Source: Phycisphaerales bacterium (GTDB lineage: Bacteria; Planctomycetota; Phycisphaerae; Phycisphaerales; SM1A02). From it: a DNA stretch of 64,000 nt. The notes beneath the pieces are model-generated. The model was not told the DNA's origin and ran no database searches. It saw nothing but the letters and a program-made list of their open reading frames with translations. The stretch's first letter is position 1. Each line of letters begins with the position of its first letter. The stretch is taken from NCBI GenBank assembly GCA_029260575.1, contig JAJDDB010000003.1:202787-266786 (forward strand), given 5' to 3'. This document shows positions 1 through 7,950 of this stretch, in pieces. The translations under genes were made by a program, and so were the position numbers.

Positions 1-121
1 TAAACCACACATACCCCGGCGGGCCGGTGCAACAATTGCCGCACTGCGTGCATTCAAACCGCAAGCCATCCGCAAACCACGGCGCGGGTTCTGTACGTTG
101 GGGCTCTGCACCGTTGCTCAC
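1..121 (-). CDS. YkgJ-family CxxCxxCC protein, 3' end beyond window
   Basis: The first 121 bases read on the minus strand as an open frame starting at a GTG at 121-119 and still open at the window edge. Residues 22-29 are ECTQCGNC and the next residue is a further Cys, followed by TGPPGYVW. This CxxCxxCC signature is that of the YkgJ/UPF0153 family, which is thought to chelate zinc or iron. The start is supported by AGGAG six bases upstream. It lies 9 bases after the stop of the preceding minus-strand gene, so the two are probably co-transcribed. The exact substrate or metal role of the family is unknown. Only about 40 residues are visible; the family call rests on the Cys cluster alone. Confidence 0.75.
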   Translation of the reverse strand, partial: MSNGAEPQRTEPAPWFADGLRFECTQCGNCCTGPPGYVWF

Positions 122-130
122 CGCACGCTC

Positions 131-1117
131 CTATGCCTCTGCAGTCGGCGCTGACGACCACGGCTCCACTTCAACCATGTGTACCTTCGACTCCGTCGGG
201 CGCGGCTGCAGCTTATCCATCTCATCCGGCCGATCGTCAAAGGCGATGCGATCAAGACTGAAAACGTCAACCATCTCCCATTCCGTTTGGTCGTCCATTG
301 CCTGATTGACCAGTTGTCCAACTTCGTTCGCAGACTCAGCAGTCAGCCAGATCGAAACATATGCGCCAGCCTGTTCGTCCTGCTGCGACTGCGCGATCAA
401 TACAACATGCCACAGCGTGCGCCCAAGTTCGCGGTCTTTCTCGTCCTTGTTCGTATCCGGCTCGATATCCAGCACCAGATTCCACGCGTGGCGCAATTGC
501 AGAAGTATTTCATCTACATCCGGCGCGAAATCATCGGTCAGATCCAGAACCGAACGCAACTCCGACGAGCCGGGATTGTTCGGGTTGGATTCTTCCTCGC
601 CCCACGTCTGGGCAACTTCTTCAAGACCGAACCCAGCCAGCATCTGCTCGACATTCTCGCGCTGTGACAGCGGCACGTGAATTGCCAGCCCCTTCCATTG
701 ATCGATGAAGACCTCAACGAATGGGTCATCGCTGTTGGCCCCGGCACCGATACCACCGTCTTCCAGCAGGAAATCTTCGTACACATCCCAGACTTCAAGG
801 AACGCCTGCCGGCCGAGCGGATCATCACCGATGTAGGTATCCGTCGATCGATAGGCATCACGCGAGCCGATCTCGATGATGCCGAACACGTTGTCGGATA
901 ACAAGTTGAACGTCGCACGCACAACATCACGAAGCCGTTCATGTGATACCACGACATGAAAGGAGTATGAATCCGGCGAGTTCTCATCAGCCGGGGAATA
1001 CATCACGGTGTATCCCTGCTGCGGTGGCGACAAGTCAACGTGCTTGATCCCAAGCGGCATCGCGAAGTCGTCAAGTATTTCGCGCGTCAGATCAGTCCGG
1101 AGCCGGTACGGTTTCAT
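131..1117 (-). CDS. hypothetical protein, acidic, 328 aa
   Basis: I do not recognise this family. The 328-residue product is acidic and has no signal peptide or membrane segment. Residues 1-130 and 205-300 look like two alpha/beta halves with similar hydrophobic spacing, separated by an Asn/Pro/Gly/Ser-rich linker near residues 178-186. I chose the ATG at 1117 because AGGA lies eight bases upstream; earlier in-frame starts at 1126 and 1144 have no better site. Its stop is followed 9 bases later by the GTG of the YkgJ-type gene, so they form an operon. It is divergent from the NSS transporter at 1244, with about 126 bases between them that must hold both promoters. Codon use matches neighbouring genes. 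Confidence 0.75.
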   Translation of the reverse strand: MKPYRLRTDLTREILDDFAMPLGIKHVDLSPPQQGYTVMYSPADENSPDSYSFHVVVSHERLRDVVRATFNLLSDNVFGIIEIGSRDAYRSTDTYIGDDPLGRQAFLEVWDVYEDFLLEDGGIGAGANSDDPFVEVFIDQWKGLAIHVPLSQRENVEQMLAGFGLEEVAQTWGEEESNPNNPGSSELRSVLDLTDDFAPDVDEILLQLRHAWNLVLDIEPDTNKDEKDRELGRTLWHVVLIAQSQQDEQAGAYVSIWLTAESANEVGQLVNQAMDDQTEWEMVDVFSLDRIAFDDRPDEMDKLQPRPTESKVHMVEVEPWSSAPTAEA

Positions 1118-1243
1118 TGGTGTCATCCTAGCGACGGCAACCACGAACGCCGACCGCCTGTCAGCCTGTGAGGCGGTTTTTGCCCCCGGGAATCTGCCTG
1201 TATCATCGGTCGATCCTACTTCAGCACATCGAAGGAATCACGC

Positions 1244-2626
1244 ATGACCACACCGCGAGCGCAATGGGGCAGCCGACTCGGCTTTATTCTTGCCGCGTCA
1301 GGCTCGGCGGTCGGCCTGGGCAATATCTGGAAATTCCCCTACATCACCGGCGAAAACGGCGGCGGACTCTTCGTCCTCATCTACCTTGTCTGCATCGCCC
1401 TGATCGGCCTGCCGATCATGATGGCGGAAATCTTCATCGGCCGGGAATCGCAGTGCTCGCCCGTCGGTGCGTTTCGATCGCTGTCTAAACGCGGAAGTCC
1501 GTGGATTCTCTCAGGCTGGCTCGGCGTCGCCACCGGCCTGTTCATTCTCTCGTTCTATGCGGTCGTCGCTGGCTGGTCGATGCACTACATCGTCCTGTCA
1601 CTTGCGAATTCATTCGATGGAAAGAGCCCGGACGACATCAACGCGATGTTTGGCGATGTCGCTTCCAGCGCATCAATCAATGTCGGATGGCATCTTGCGT
1701 TCATGGCAATCACAATCGCAATTGTCATCGGCGGCATCAAGACCGGCATCGAACGCGCCGCACGCATTCTCATGCCATTGCTGTTTGTCATGTTGATCGC
1801 AATGCTCATTCGAGCAACAACAACAAGTGGTTTTCCGCGCGCGTTCAACTTCGTCTTTGGTTTTCACAATGAAGACCTTACAGCAACCGGCGTACTGGAA
1901 GCGCTCGGCCACGCCTTCTTTACGTTGTCACTCGGCATGGGCGCGATGATCACATACGGATCGTATCTCAAGCGCAACGACGACCTCGTTGGCGTTTCGC
2001 TTGCCGTCAGCGTGCTCGATACGCTCGTCGCACTGCTCGCATGTCTTGTGCTGTTTCCAATCGTTTTCACACATGACATGGAACCCGGATCGGGTCCCGG
2101 TCTCGTCTTTCAGTCCATGCCGATTGCGTTTTCTCAGATGGCTGGCGGCGGAATCTGGGCGACGATTTTCTTTGTGCTGTTGTTCTTTGCTGCACTTACA
2201 AGTGCGATTTCGCTGCTGGAAGTTGTCGCAAGCTATTTCATCGATGAACGTAACTGGCCGCGATGGACTGCTGCGGTGGTTTGCGGTGGGTTCATCGCGC
2301 TACTCGGTGTTCCATCAGCACTTGCCAATGGTGGTGCAGCACTGTTCAGTTCAGATATGGCGGCAGGCCCCATCGGCAAGGACTGGATGACCATGCTCGA
2401 TGATCTCACCAGCCAGTGGATGCTCCCGCTGGGCGGCTTGTTCATTGCGATGTTTGTCGCTTGGCGCGTCGGCGGCGCTGCTCGCGAAAAGGGCTTCAAG
2501 AATGGCACGCGCTTTAGCGCAATGTACGGCGGCTGGGTGTTCCTGCTGCGCTATCTCGTCCCGATCGGCGTCCTGGCGGTCTTCCTCAACAAGATCGGCG
2601 TCTTCGCCAAACTCGGCTGGATGTGA
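1244..2626 (+). CDS. sodium-dependent transporter, NSS/SNF family
   Basis: Integral inner-membrane symporter of the neurotransmitter:sodium symporter family (the LeuT/MhsT fold), which couples sodium entry to uptake of an amino acid or related solute. The family's TM1 signature is plain at residues 7-30 (SRLGFILAASGSAVGLGN, then IWKFP), including the unwound GSAVGLGN stretch that forms the sodium and substrate sites. TM2 follows with LIGLPIMMAE. At 460 residues with 11-12 predicted hydrophobic segments, it is of normal bacterial length. The ATG at 1244 follows AAGGA at good spacing. The AGCS transporter starts 117 bases downstream on the same strand, suggesting a transport operon. The substrate cannot be read from sequence. 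Confidence 0.93.
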   Translation: MTTPRAQWGSRLGFILAASGSAVGLGNIWKFPYITGENGGGLFVLIYLVCIALIGLPIMMAEIFIGRESQCSPVGAFRSLSKRGSPWILSGWLGVATGLFILSFYAVVAGWSMHYIVLSLANSFDGKSPDDINAMFGDVASSASINVGWHLAFMAITIAIVIGGIKTGIERAARILMPLLFVMLIAMLIRATTTSGFPRAFNFVFGFHNEDLTATGVLEALGHAFFTLSLGMGAMITYGSYLKRNDDLVGVSLAVSVLDTLVALLACLVLFPIVFTHDMEPGSGPGLVFQSMPIAFSQMAGGGIWATIFFVLLFFAALTSAISLLEVVASYFIDERNWPRWTAAVVCGGFIALLGVPSALANGGAALFSSDMAAGPIGKDWMTMLDDLTSQWMLPLGGLFIAMFVAWRVGGAAREKGFKNGTRFSAMYGGWVFLLRYLVPIGVLAVFLNKIGVFAKLGWM

Positions 2627-2743
2627 GCAGCACGGATTTCTACACGTCCGCCGGATTCTTGCATCGTCCTCCACCTTGGTTCATGATGGGCACTCACACT
2701 CCTTCGATTTCACCTTTCCTCACGAATTGAAAGATCGTTGAAC

Positions 2744-4603
2744 ATGATCGAGACATTTAATCAATCCATCGAGGCGATCAACACCGTTATCTGGCACAAT
2801 TACGTCCTCTACGCAGTACTCGGCGTCGGCATATTGTTCACGGTCTGGACCGGACTCTGTCAATGGCGGGCGGTGACACACGGCGTGAAAGTCACTCGCG
2901 GTACCTATGACGATCCGAATGATCCCGGCGCCATCAATCACTTCCAGGCGCTCAGCGCTGCCCTTTCTGCGACAGTCGGACTGGGCAACATCGGTGGCGT
3001 CGCAATCGCTATCGCTATCGGCGGACCCGGCGCTGTCTTCTGGATGTGGATCATCGGCTTTGCAGGCATGGCTCTCAAGACGACCGAAGTTTGCCTTTCC
3101 ATGATCTACCGCAACACAGACGACCCGCAGAACCCGCACGGCGGACCGATGTTTGTCGCCAAACAGGGATTCGAAAAATGGAAGCTCGGACCGATCGGCT
3201 GGATCGTCGGCGCAATCTTCTGCGTAACCCTGCTGATCTCAACGGTCACAGGCGGCAACATGTTCCAGGCATGGAACGTCGGCATGATCACCAACGAAGC
3301 GTTTCCGATTCCAAACTGGTTGACCGGCGTCATCCTCGCGGTTGTCGTTGCGACCGTCATCATCGGCGGTATCAAGCGAATCGGTCATGTTGCCGGACTG
3401 ATTGTGCCGTTCATGTGTGTGCTTTACGTCATCACCGGCCTGGTGGTTGTGTTCATGAACATCGACGAAGTTCCGCACATGTTTTCGGAAATCTTCTCAA
3501 GCGCATTCCGGCCACATGAAGCCAGCGGCGCGTTCATCGGCGGCTCGGCGGGTACGGCTTTCTTGTGGGGTATGAAGCGTGCATTATTTTCAAGCGAAGC
3601 CGGTCAGGGGTCATCACCTATTGCCCACTCAGCGGCCAAAACCGATGAACCGGTGCGTGAAGCTGTCGTAGCAGGACTCGAACCGTTTATTGACACCATT
3701 GTCGTCTGCACACTCACATCAATGGTCATTCTCTCATCAGGAGCGCTGCATCGCGGCGGCGATGAAGCATCCGGCGAAGCAGCTTTCGCTGCTTCGCCAA
3801 CCGTCCGCGCGGTCGATATCAAAGGCGACAAGCACTGGCTTGTAGGTGAACAGCATTCCTTCCGAGATGGTGATGAAGTCGTTATTGCAGGGAAAACCGA
3901 ACTCCCCGAGCGCAACGACGAAGCCAAGCGCATCTCCGGTGAATGGCGTGACGGCGATGCTGTCTTCATCATCGTTGCCGGTGGCGATGCAAATGAAGCA
4001 ACTGACGCGAACCGCGCAATGCTCGCTGGCAAGATTGTCATGCCGGATGAAGCTGAAGATGCACCGTATATTCGCTGGGAACCGGTTGCAGTCACCGACG
4101 ACGCAGTCGTACACTGGCAAACGCTCGCGGACAGTGATCAGGGGCCACTTCTGCTCAACAATCAGTTGTACAAGGACTATGTCGGTGCGCCAATGACGGC
4201 GTACGCCATAAATCGGTCGCTCCCGGGCTGGGGAACCTGGTTGATACTCATCGCGTCGTGGCTGTTTGCGATTTCCACAATGATCTCGTGGTCGTACTAC
4301 GGCGAGCAAGGCGTCATCTACCTGTTCGGCGAGAAGAGCGTGCCAATCTACAAGATCATCTATTGCATACTTATTGTTGTGGCGACGCTGCCGATTGTTG
4401 AAACGACCAAAGAGATCGGAAATCTTTCCGACCTCGGCACCGGCGTCATGCTCTGGGCCAACATCCCCATCATGCTCATTTTCGGTTCCATCGCGATGAA
4501 GGCCTATCACGATTACTTCAGACGCCTGAAATCCGGCGAAATGGACCCGCCGCACAAGGCACCGCGGATTTCCGATGTCGTCGAAGGGAAAGACGTCGAG
4601 TAA
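2744..4603 (+). CDS. alanine/glycine:cation symporter (AGCS) with large loop insert
   Basis: Inner-membrane sodium:alanine/glycine symporter of the AGCS (AlsT/DagA) family. Diagnostic stretches are ALSATVGLGNIGGVAIAI near residue 75, KRALFSSEAGQGSSPIAHSA near residue 275 and ISTMISWSYYGEQG near residue 510. At about 619 residues it is longer than the usual 450-540. The excess is a hydrophilic, acidic segment of roughly 130-140 residues (about 340-480) between two membrane helices, after VVCTLTSMVILSSG and before GWGTWLILIASW. An in-frame TTG lies two codons upstream, but the ATG at 2744 is the more conventional start. It is the second gene of a probable two-transporter operon and is followed by a strong intrinsic terminator at 4634. 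Confidence 0.92.
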   Translation: MIETFNQSIEAINTVIWHNYVLYAVLGVGILFTVWTGLCQWRAVTHGVKVTRGTYDDPNDPGAINHFQALSAALSATVGLGNIGGVAIAIAIGGPGAVFWMWIIGFAGMALKTTEVCLSMIYRNTDDPQNPHGGPMFVAKQGFEKWKLGPIGWIVGAIFCVTLLISTVTGGNMFQAWNVGMITNEAFPIPNWLTGVILAVVVATVIIGGIKRIGHVAGLIVPFMCVLYVITGLVVVFMNIDEVPHMFSEIFSSAFRPHEASGAFIGGSAGTAFLWGMKRALFSSEAGQGSSPIAHSAAKTDEPVREAVVAGLEPFIDTIVVCTLTSMVILSSGALHRGGDEASGEAAFAASPTVRAVDIKGDKHWLVGEQHSFRDGDEVVIAGKTELPERNDEAKRISGEWRDGDAVFIIVAGGDANEATDANRAMLAGKIVMPDEAEDAPYIRWEPVAVTDDAVVHWQTLADSDQGPLLLNNQLYKDYVGAPMTAYAINRSLPGWGTWLILIASWLFAISTMISWSYYGEQGVIYLFGEKSVPIYKIIYCILIVVATLPIVETTKEIGNLSDLGTGVMLWANIPIMLIFGSIAMKAYHDYFRRLKSGEMDPPHKAPRISDVVEGKDVE

Positions 4604-4633
4604 CGCCACATGGAATCTTGATTCATCCACCGA

Positions 4634-4665
4634 AGCACCGGGACAACTGTCCCGGTGCTTTTTTT
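4634..4665 (+). terminator. rho-independent terminator after AGCS gene
   Basis: A perfect 12-bp inverted repeat (AGCACCGGGACA paired with TGTCCCGGTGCT, two-base centre) runs directly into seven T residues. It lies 30 bases after the AGCS stop codon and closes the transporter operon before the next gene starts at 4704. Confidence 0.92.
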
Positions 4666-4703
4666 CATCGGTGTCCGTTATTCACAACAGCTACAATCCC
4701 GCC

Positions 4704-5366
4704 ATGACGACTTCACGTCGCCAGCCCACGATGATCTCCCCCGCCGATCTCGCCGATGCGATCGCCGGCGAATTCGAGCACATCGAAGGCGACCTGCGCA
4801 TCGAGCACGCTGTCTACGGTCTCGATGCTCGCAACGAAGTCGCGTTGCACACCACACTCGCAGATGCTTTGCAGCGCGCAGGCTTCGGCGTCTACGCGGA
4901 ACAGCGCTACCCCGGCCAGCGATCGCGCAAGCGCTCCGAAGGTGAACGGTGCGATCTCGTCATCACTGCAGACGCCCTCCCGCTGCGCCAGCCGGATCAA
5001 CAAGACACGTTGTTCGATGCGCCGAATGCAATCGACCTTGACGAAGCGTTCTGGATGGAAGTCAAAGTCGTCAACCAGTTCACAATAGAAGGCCCCAACG
5101 GCAGCTATTCATCGGACCTGCTGTCGACAGTCCGCAAAGATGTGCGCAAGCTCAGCCGTGAACCGGGCATCCTGCGCGCTGGATTATTGATCGTGCTCTT
5201 CGTCGCAGACCCGCGCATTGCTGAACATGATCTGCACATCTGGGAACAGCGCTGTATCGCTGGCTCATATCCAATCGAACCACCGATCCGCAGAGACATC
5301 GCAATCCTCGACCGCCACGGCAACGACACAATCGCCCTCGCGCTGTATCCCGTCCGCCACATTTAG
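4704..5366 (+). CDS. hypothetical protein with PD-(D/E)xK-like nuclease motif
   Basis: A 220-residue soluble protein that I do not recognise by family. Residues 70-120 resemble the core of a PD-(D/E)xK nuclease fold: an Arg/Lys-rich strand, then ERCDLVI with a candidate acidic metal ligand, then an acidic segment ending in FWMEVKVV, where E-x-K would complete the site. The rest is an alpha/beta layout (LLSTVRKDVRKL, then a strand GLLIVLFVADP). The start at 4704 sits after the terminator. The longer open frame begins at 4575 inside the AGCS gene and runs through the terminator, so it is unlikely. A second ATG at 4731 is possible. No neighbouring methylase or restriction partner is visible, so the role (DNA repair, restriction or none) stays open. 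Confidence 0.7.
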   Translation: MTTSRRQPTMISPADLADAIAGEFEHIEGDLRIEHAVYGLDARNEVALHTTLADALQRAGFGVYAEQRYPGQRSRKRSEGERCDLVITADALPLRQPDQQDTLFDAPNAIDLDEAFWMEVKVVNQFTIEGPNGSYSSDLLSTVRKDVRKLSREPGILRAGLLIVLFVADPRIAEHDLHIWEQRCIAGSYPIEPPIRRDIAILDRHGNDTIALALYPVRHI

Positions 5367-5388
5367 TTTTTCATGCTCAACATGCACG

Positions 5389-5418
5389 AAGGCCCAGTAT
5401 CTCCAAAAGCTGGGATCA
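5389..5418. repeat. AAAGCCC palindrome copy, degenerate
   Basis: A decayed copy of the dispersed palindrome: GGCCCAGTATCTCC, then an imperfect right arm, AGCTGGGATCACCCC. The right end supplies the TGA stop of lpxB on the minus strand (5416-5418). The left end lies about 20 bases after the stop of the previous plus-strand gene. Confidence 0.65.
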
Positions 5419-6594
5419 CCCCTCCACTGCAACCTGCGGCCGAACGCGTTCCGTCTCACCGATCGTCGCCAGTATCAACTTCGCCGCTTCGATGGCCGGC
5501 TTCTTGTTCGTATACCGCGTCAGCACACGCCCCAGTTGCTGCGACAGCACAGCAGCTTTCTTCGAATCGCGCAGGATCGGCGTCACCGCCTGCACGATCG
5601 GCATCGCGCCGCCGGCGTAGGGTACAAATTCCGGCACAATCTCCTGCTCAGCGATAATGTTCGGCAGCAATCGATACCGACTGCGCAACAGCACCTTCGA
5701 AAACAAATACGCAAGCAAGCTGGTCTTGTAAATTCCCACCATCGGCTTGCGCTGTCGCGTGATGTCCAGCGTTACTGTGCCTGAAACTGCCATGCACATA
5801 TCCGCCCACGCAATCACCGGGTCAACATCCGTCGACACAAGGTGCAGGCCGGTGGGAAACATCTTCAGCCGCTTGCGCACCAGTGCTGCAAGATCATTGT
5901 TCGCAGCAACAATTACGCCCGAAAGTGAATGATGCCTGCCCTGCAGTTCCGTGAACACATTGGCCAGCAGACGTATGTTCGCGGTAATCTCTTGTGGCCG
6001 CGAACCCGGCAGCACCGCAATCCGCGGACTACCACTTGGCAGACCGTGCATGCCTTCGATCAGCTTCTCTTTGTCCAGCGGACGATTGATCCGTGGGTGG
6101 CCGATGAATTTCGCTTCGATCCCTCGACTTGTAAACCATTGTTCTTCAAACGGCAGCAGACACAGCACAAGATCCGTCAGCCTCCGAAGCTTGCGCACCC
6201 GCCAGCTTCCCCATGCCCACATCTGCGGCGCGACGAGATGCACAATCTTCGTGCCGCGCTTCTTCATCACTTTGCAGATCGGAAAATTCGCAGCCGGCGA
6301 GTCCACCGCAACATGCGCCATCACGCGATACTGTTTGGACCAACGGGAAATCGCTTTCACTTCGCGCTTCACCGCTCGAATCTTCTTCAGCGCGCTCAGC
6401 CCCATCGCAGCGTTCTCACACGTCTGCTGTACAAGCGTCGCCCCCGCAGACTGCATCTTCACCCCGCCCCACGCATACACCCGCAGATGCGGCGCTCGAT
6501 GCAGCAATTCCGCAATCACCGGTGCTGCATGCGCATCGCCGCTCGGCTCGAATGCCGTAAACAAAATGCCCGCGCTTTGTGAATGTTCGCTCAT
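5416..6594 (-). CDS. lpxB: lipid-A-disaccharide synthase
   Basis: LpxB is a GT19 glycosyltransferase that joins UDP-2,3-diacylglucosamine and lipid X to make the lipid A disaccharide at the inner membrane. The N-terminus has the family motif as FEPSGDAHA (usually GEASGD-hA), followed by WGGVKMQSAGA. Later come HLVAPQMWAWGSWRVRKL, LPFEEQWF, FIGHPRI, LPGSRPQEI and SGTVTLDITRQRKPMVG, all expected of LpxB. At 392 residues it is normal length when started at the ATG at 6594; the open frame extends to 6867, but the extra sequence does not look like LpxB. The gene is monocistronic, with a divergent lipoprotein gene at 6652. The stop codon lies in a palindromic repeat. It shows that the organism makes lipid A. 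Confidence 0.9.
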   Translation of the reverse strand: MSEHSQSAGILFTAFEPSGDAHAAPVIAELLHRAPHLRVYAWGGVKMQSAGATLVQQTCENAAMGLSALKKIRAVKREVKAISRWSKQYRVMAHVAVDSPAANFPICKVMKKRGTKIVHLVAPQMWAWGSWRVRKLRRLTDLVLCLLPFEEQWFTSRGIEAKFIGHPRINRPLDKEKLIEGMHGLPSGSPRIAVLPGSRPQEITANIRLLANVFTELQGRHHSLSGVIVAANNDLAALVRKRLKMFPTGLHLVSTDVDPVIAWADMCMAVSGTVTLDITRQRKPMVGIYKTSLLAYLFSKVLLRSRYRLLPNIIAEQEIVPEFVPYAGGAMPIVQAVTPILRDSKKAAVLSQQLGRVLTRYTNKKPAIEAAKLILATIGETERVRPQVAVEG

Positions 6595-6651
6595 CAATAA
6601 CGCCCCGACAAATTTCCGGGAATAATCACCGCCCTGAGGCGATACGATACG

Positions 6652-7812
6652 ATGATGCTGCGAAGAGTGCACAATCTCATGATCCTGATACCGCTCGTTG
6701 CTGCGATGGGCATCGCTGCCCCCGGTTGCGTGCTCGATTCCGACCCTGACGGCGTACAAACCCAAACGCAACCTTCCGTCCCGCCTCCGCCTGTTGAATC
6801 CACAATCACATCCCGCACAATCGACGAAACCCGGCCCATAACCGGCGTCGCAATCGTGGCACACCACATCAGCGACATGCCCTTATATCTCGAAGCTGTC
6901 GATCACATCGCTGCGATGGGCGCAAACTCCGTGATTGTCGTCACACCCATGTTCCAAGAGAACATTCACGCCCATGAGATTCGGTTCCTGCCCGAAAAAT
7001 GCCCGACGGCTTCGCAACTCGAAGCAATTCTCCGACGCGCCAAACGACATGGAATGCACACCACGCTGCTGCCGATTGTCCTGCTCGAAGAATCCGGCGA
7101 CAAGGAATGGCGCGGCGTCATTGCGCCCGACGACTGGGACAAATGGTGGGCAAGTTACGATTCGCTCATCGACCACTTCCTCGATATCACCGAACGTGTG
7201 CCGGTGGATCTGCTCGGTATAGGAAGCGAACTCAACTCCACCGAAGATCAGCTCGAGCGGTGGCAGAGCAGCATCGATCGTGTTCGCGCGCGGTTCACCG
7301 GCCAGATCACATACTCCGCAAACTGGGATCGCTTTGACAAAGTCAAACTTTGGCAGATGGTTGATGTCATGTCTGTTTCGTCGTATTTCGAGATTGGCCG
7401 CCGACTCGACAACGGTATCGACCCGTCACCGGACAATCTCGCTGCAGCCTGGAAGCCGGACATGGAAAAACTCCTCGCCACAGCCGCGCGCAATGACATA
7501 CCGCTGCTGCTTACTGAAGTCGGTTACCCGTCACTTCCGTGGGCAGCGCGCTACCCGTGGAATTATGTCCCCGCTGATGGCGTCAAGACCGATCACGATG
7601 CTCAGGCGATCTGCTTCATGGGTTTCTTCCAGGCGTGGTTGCCCGAACTTCGCAAACCCGATTCTCGCGCTGCGGGGTTCTACATCTATGCGTGGGATCC
7701 CTATCACCACGGTCAGGAAAGCGATACCGGCTACGGGTTTCATGGCAAACCCGCCCACGGAATCATCTCCACTGCGCTAAATTCGGTGCATGGCGACCCC
7801 GACGACGAGTGA
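6652..7812 (+). CDS. secreted lipoprotein, GH113-like TIM-barrel glycosidase
   Basis: A 386-residue predicted lipoprotein. Residues 1-26 form a signal peptide ending in the lipobox AAPGC (Cys about residue 26), followed by a Gln/Pro-rich linker. The rest resembles a (beta/alpha)8 barrel of the GH113 type (beta-mannanase-like). LLGIGSELNSTE near residue 185 places a Glu at the end of strand 4, where the acid/base would be. LLLTEVGYPS near residue 285 places the nucleophile Glu at strand 7. The C-terminus (GFYIYAWDPYHHG) gives the final strand with its Trp. Substrate is unproven; GH113 members cut mannan, but related barrels without activity exist. It is divergent from lpxB with a 57-base gap and followed by aspS. 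Confidence 0.72.
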   Translation: MMLRRVHNLMILIPLVAAMGIAAPGCVLDSDPDGVQTQTQPSVPPPPVESTITSRTIDETRPITGVAIVAHHISDMPLYLEAVDHIAAMGANSVIVVTPMFQENIHAHEIRFLPEKCPTASQLEAILRRAKRHGMHTTLLPIVLLEESGDKEWRGVIAPDDWDKWWASYDSLIDHFLDITERVPVDLLGIGSELNSTEDQLERWQSSIDRVRARFTGQITYSANWDRFDKVKLWQMVDVMSVSSYFEIGRRLDNGIDPSPDNLAAAWKPDMEKLLATAARNDIPLLLTEVGYPSLPWAARYPWNYVPADGVKTDHDAQAICFMGFFQAWLPELRKPDSRAAGFYIYAWDPYHHGQESDTGYGFHGKPAHGIISTALNSVHGDPDDE

Positions 7813-7950
7813 AATCCGCATACGGAACTTTGTACCTGCCGTGGCGATCAGCGATCACCCGGCTACACTTGTCGCTTTCGCATGCGCGAAGCCACTGCCG
7901 GCCGGCGATGCGAACATGCACAATTGACAACGGATATCGGAATTGCCCCA

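Noticed and set aside
4575..4703. Longer N-terminus for the 4704 gene
   Set aside because: It would start inside the AGCS gene and read through a strong terminator; the extra residues have no bias.
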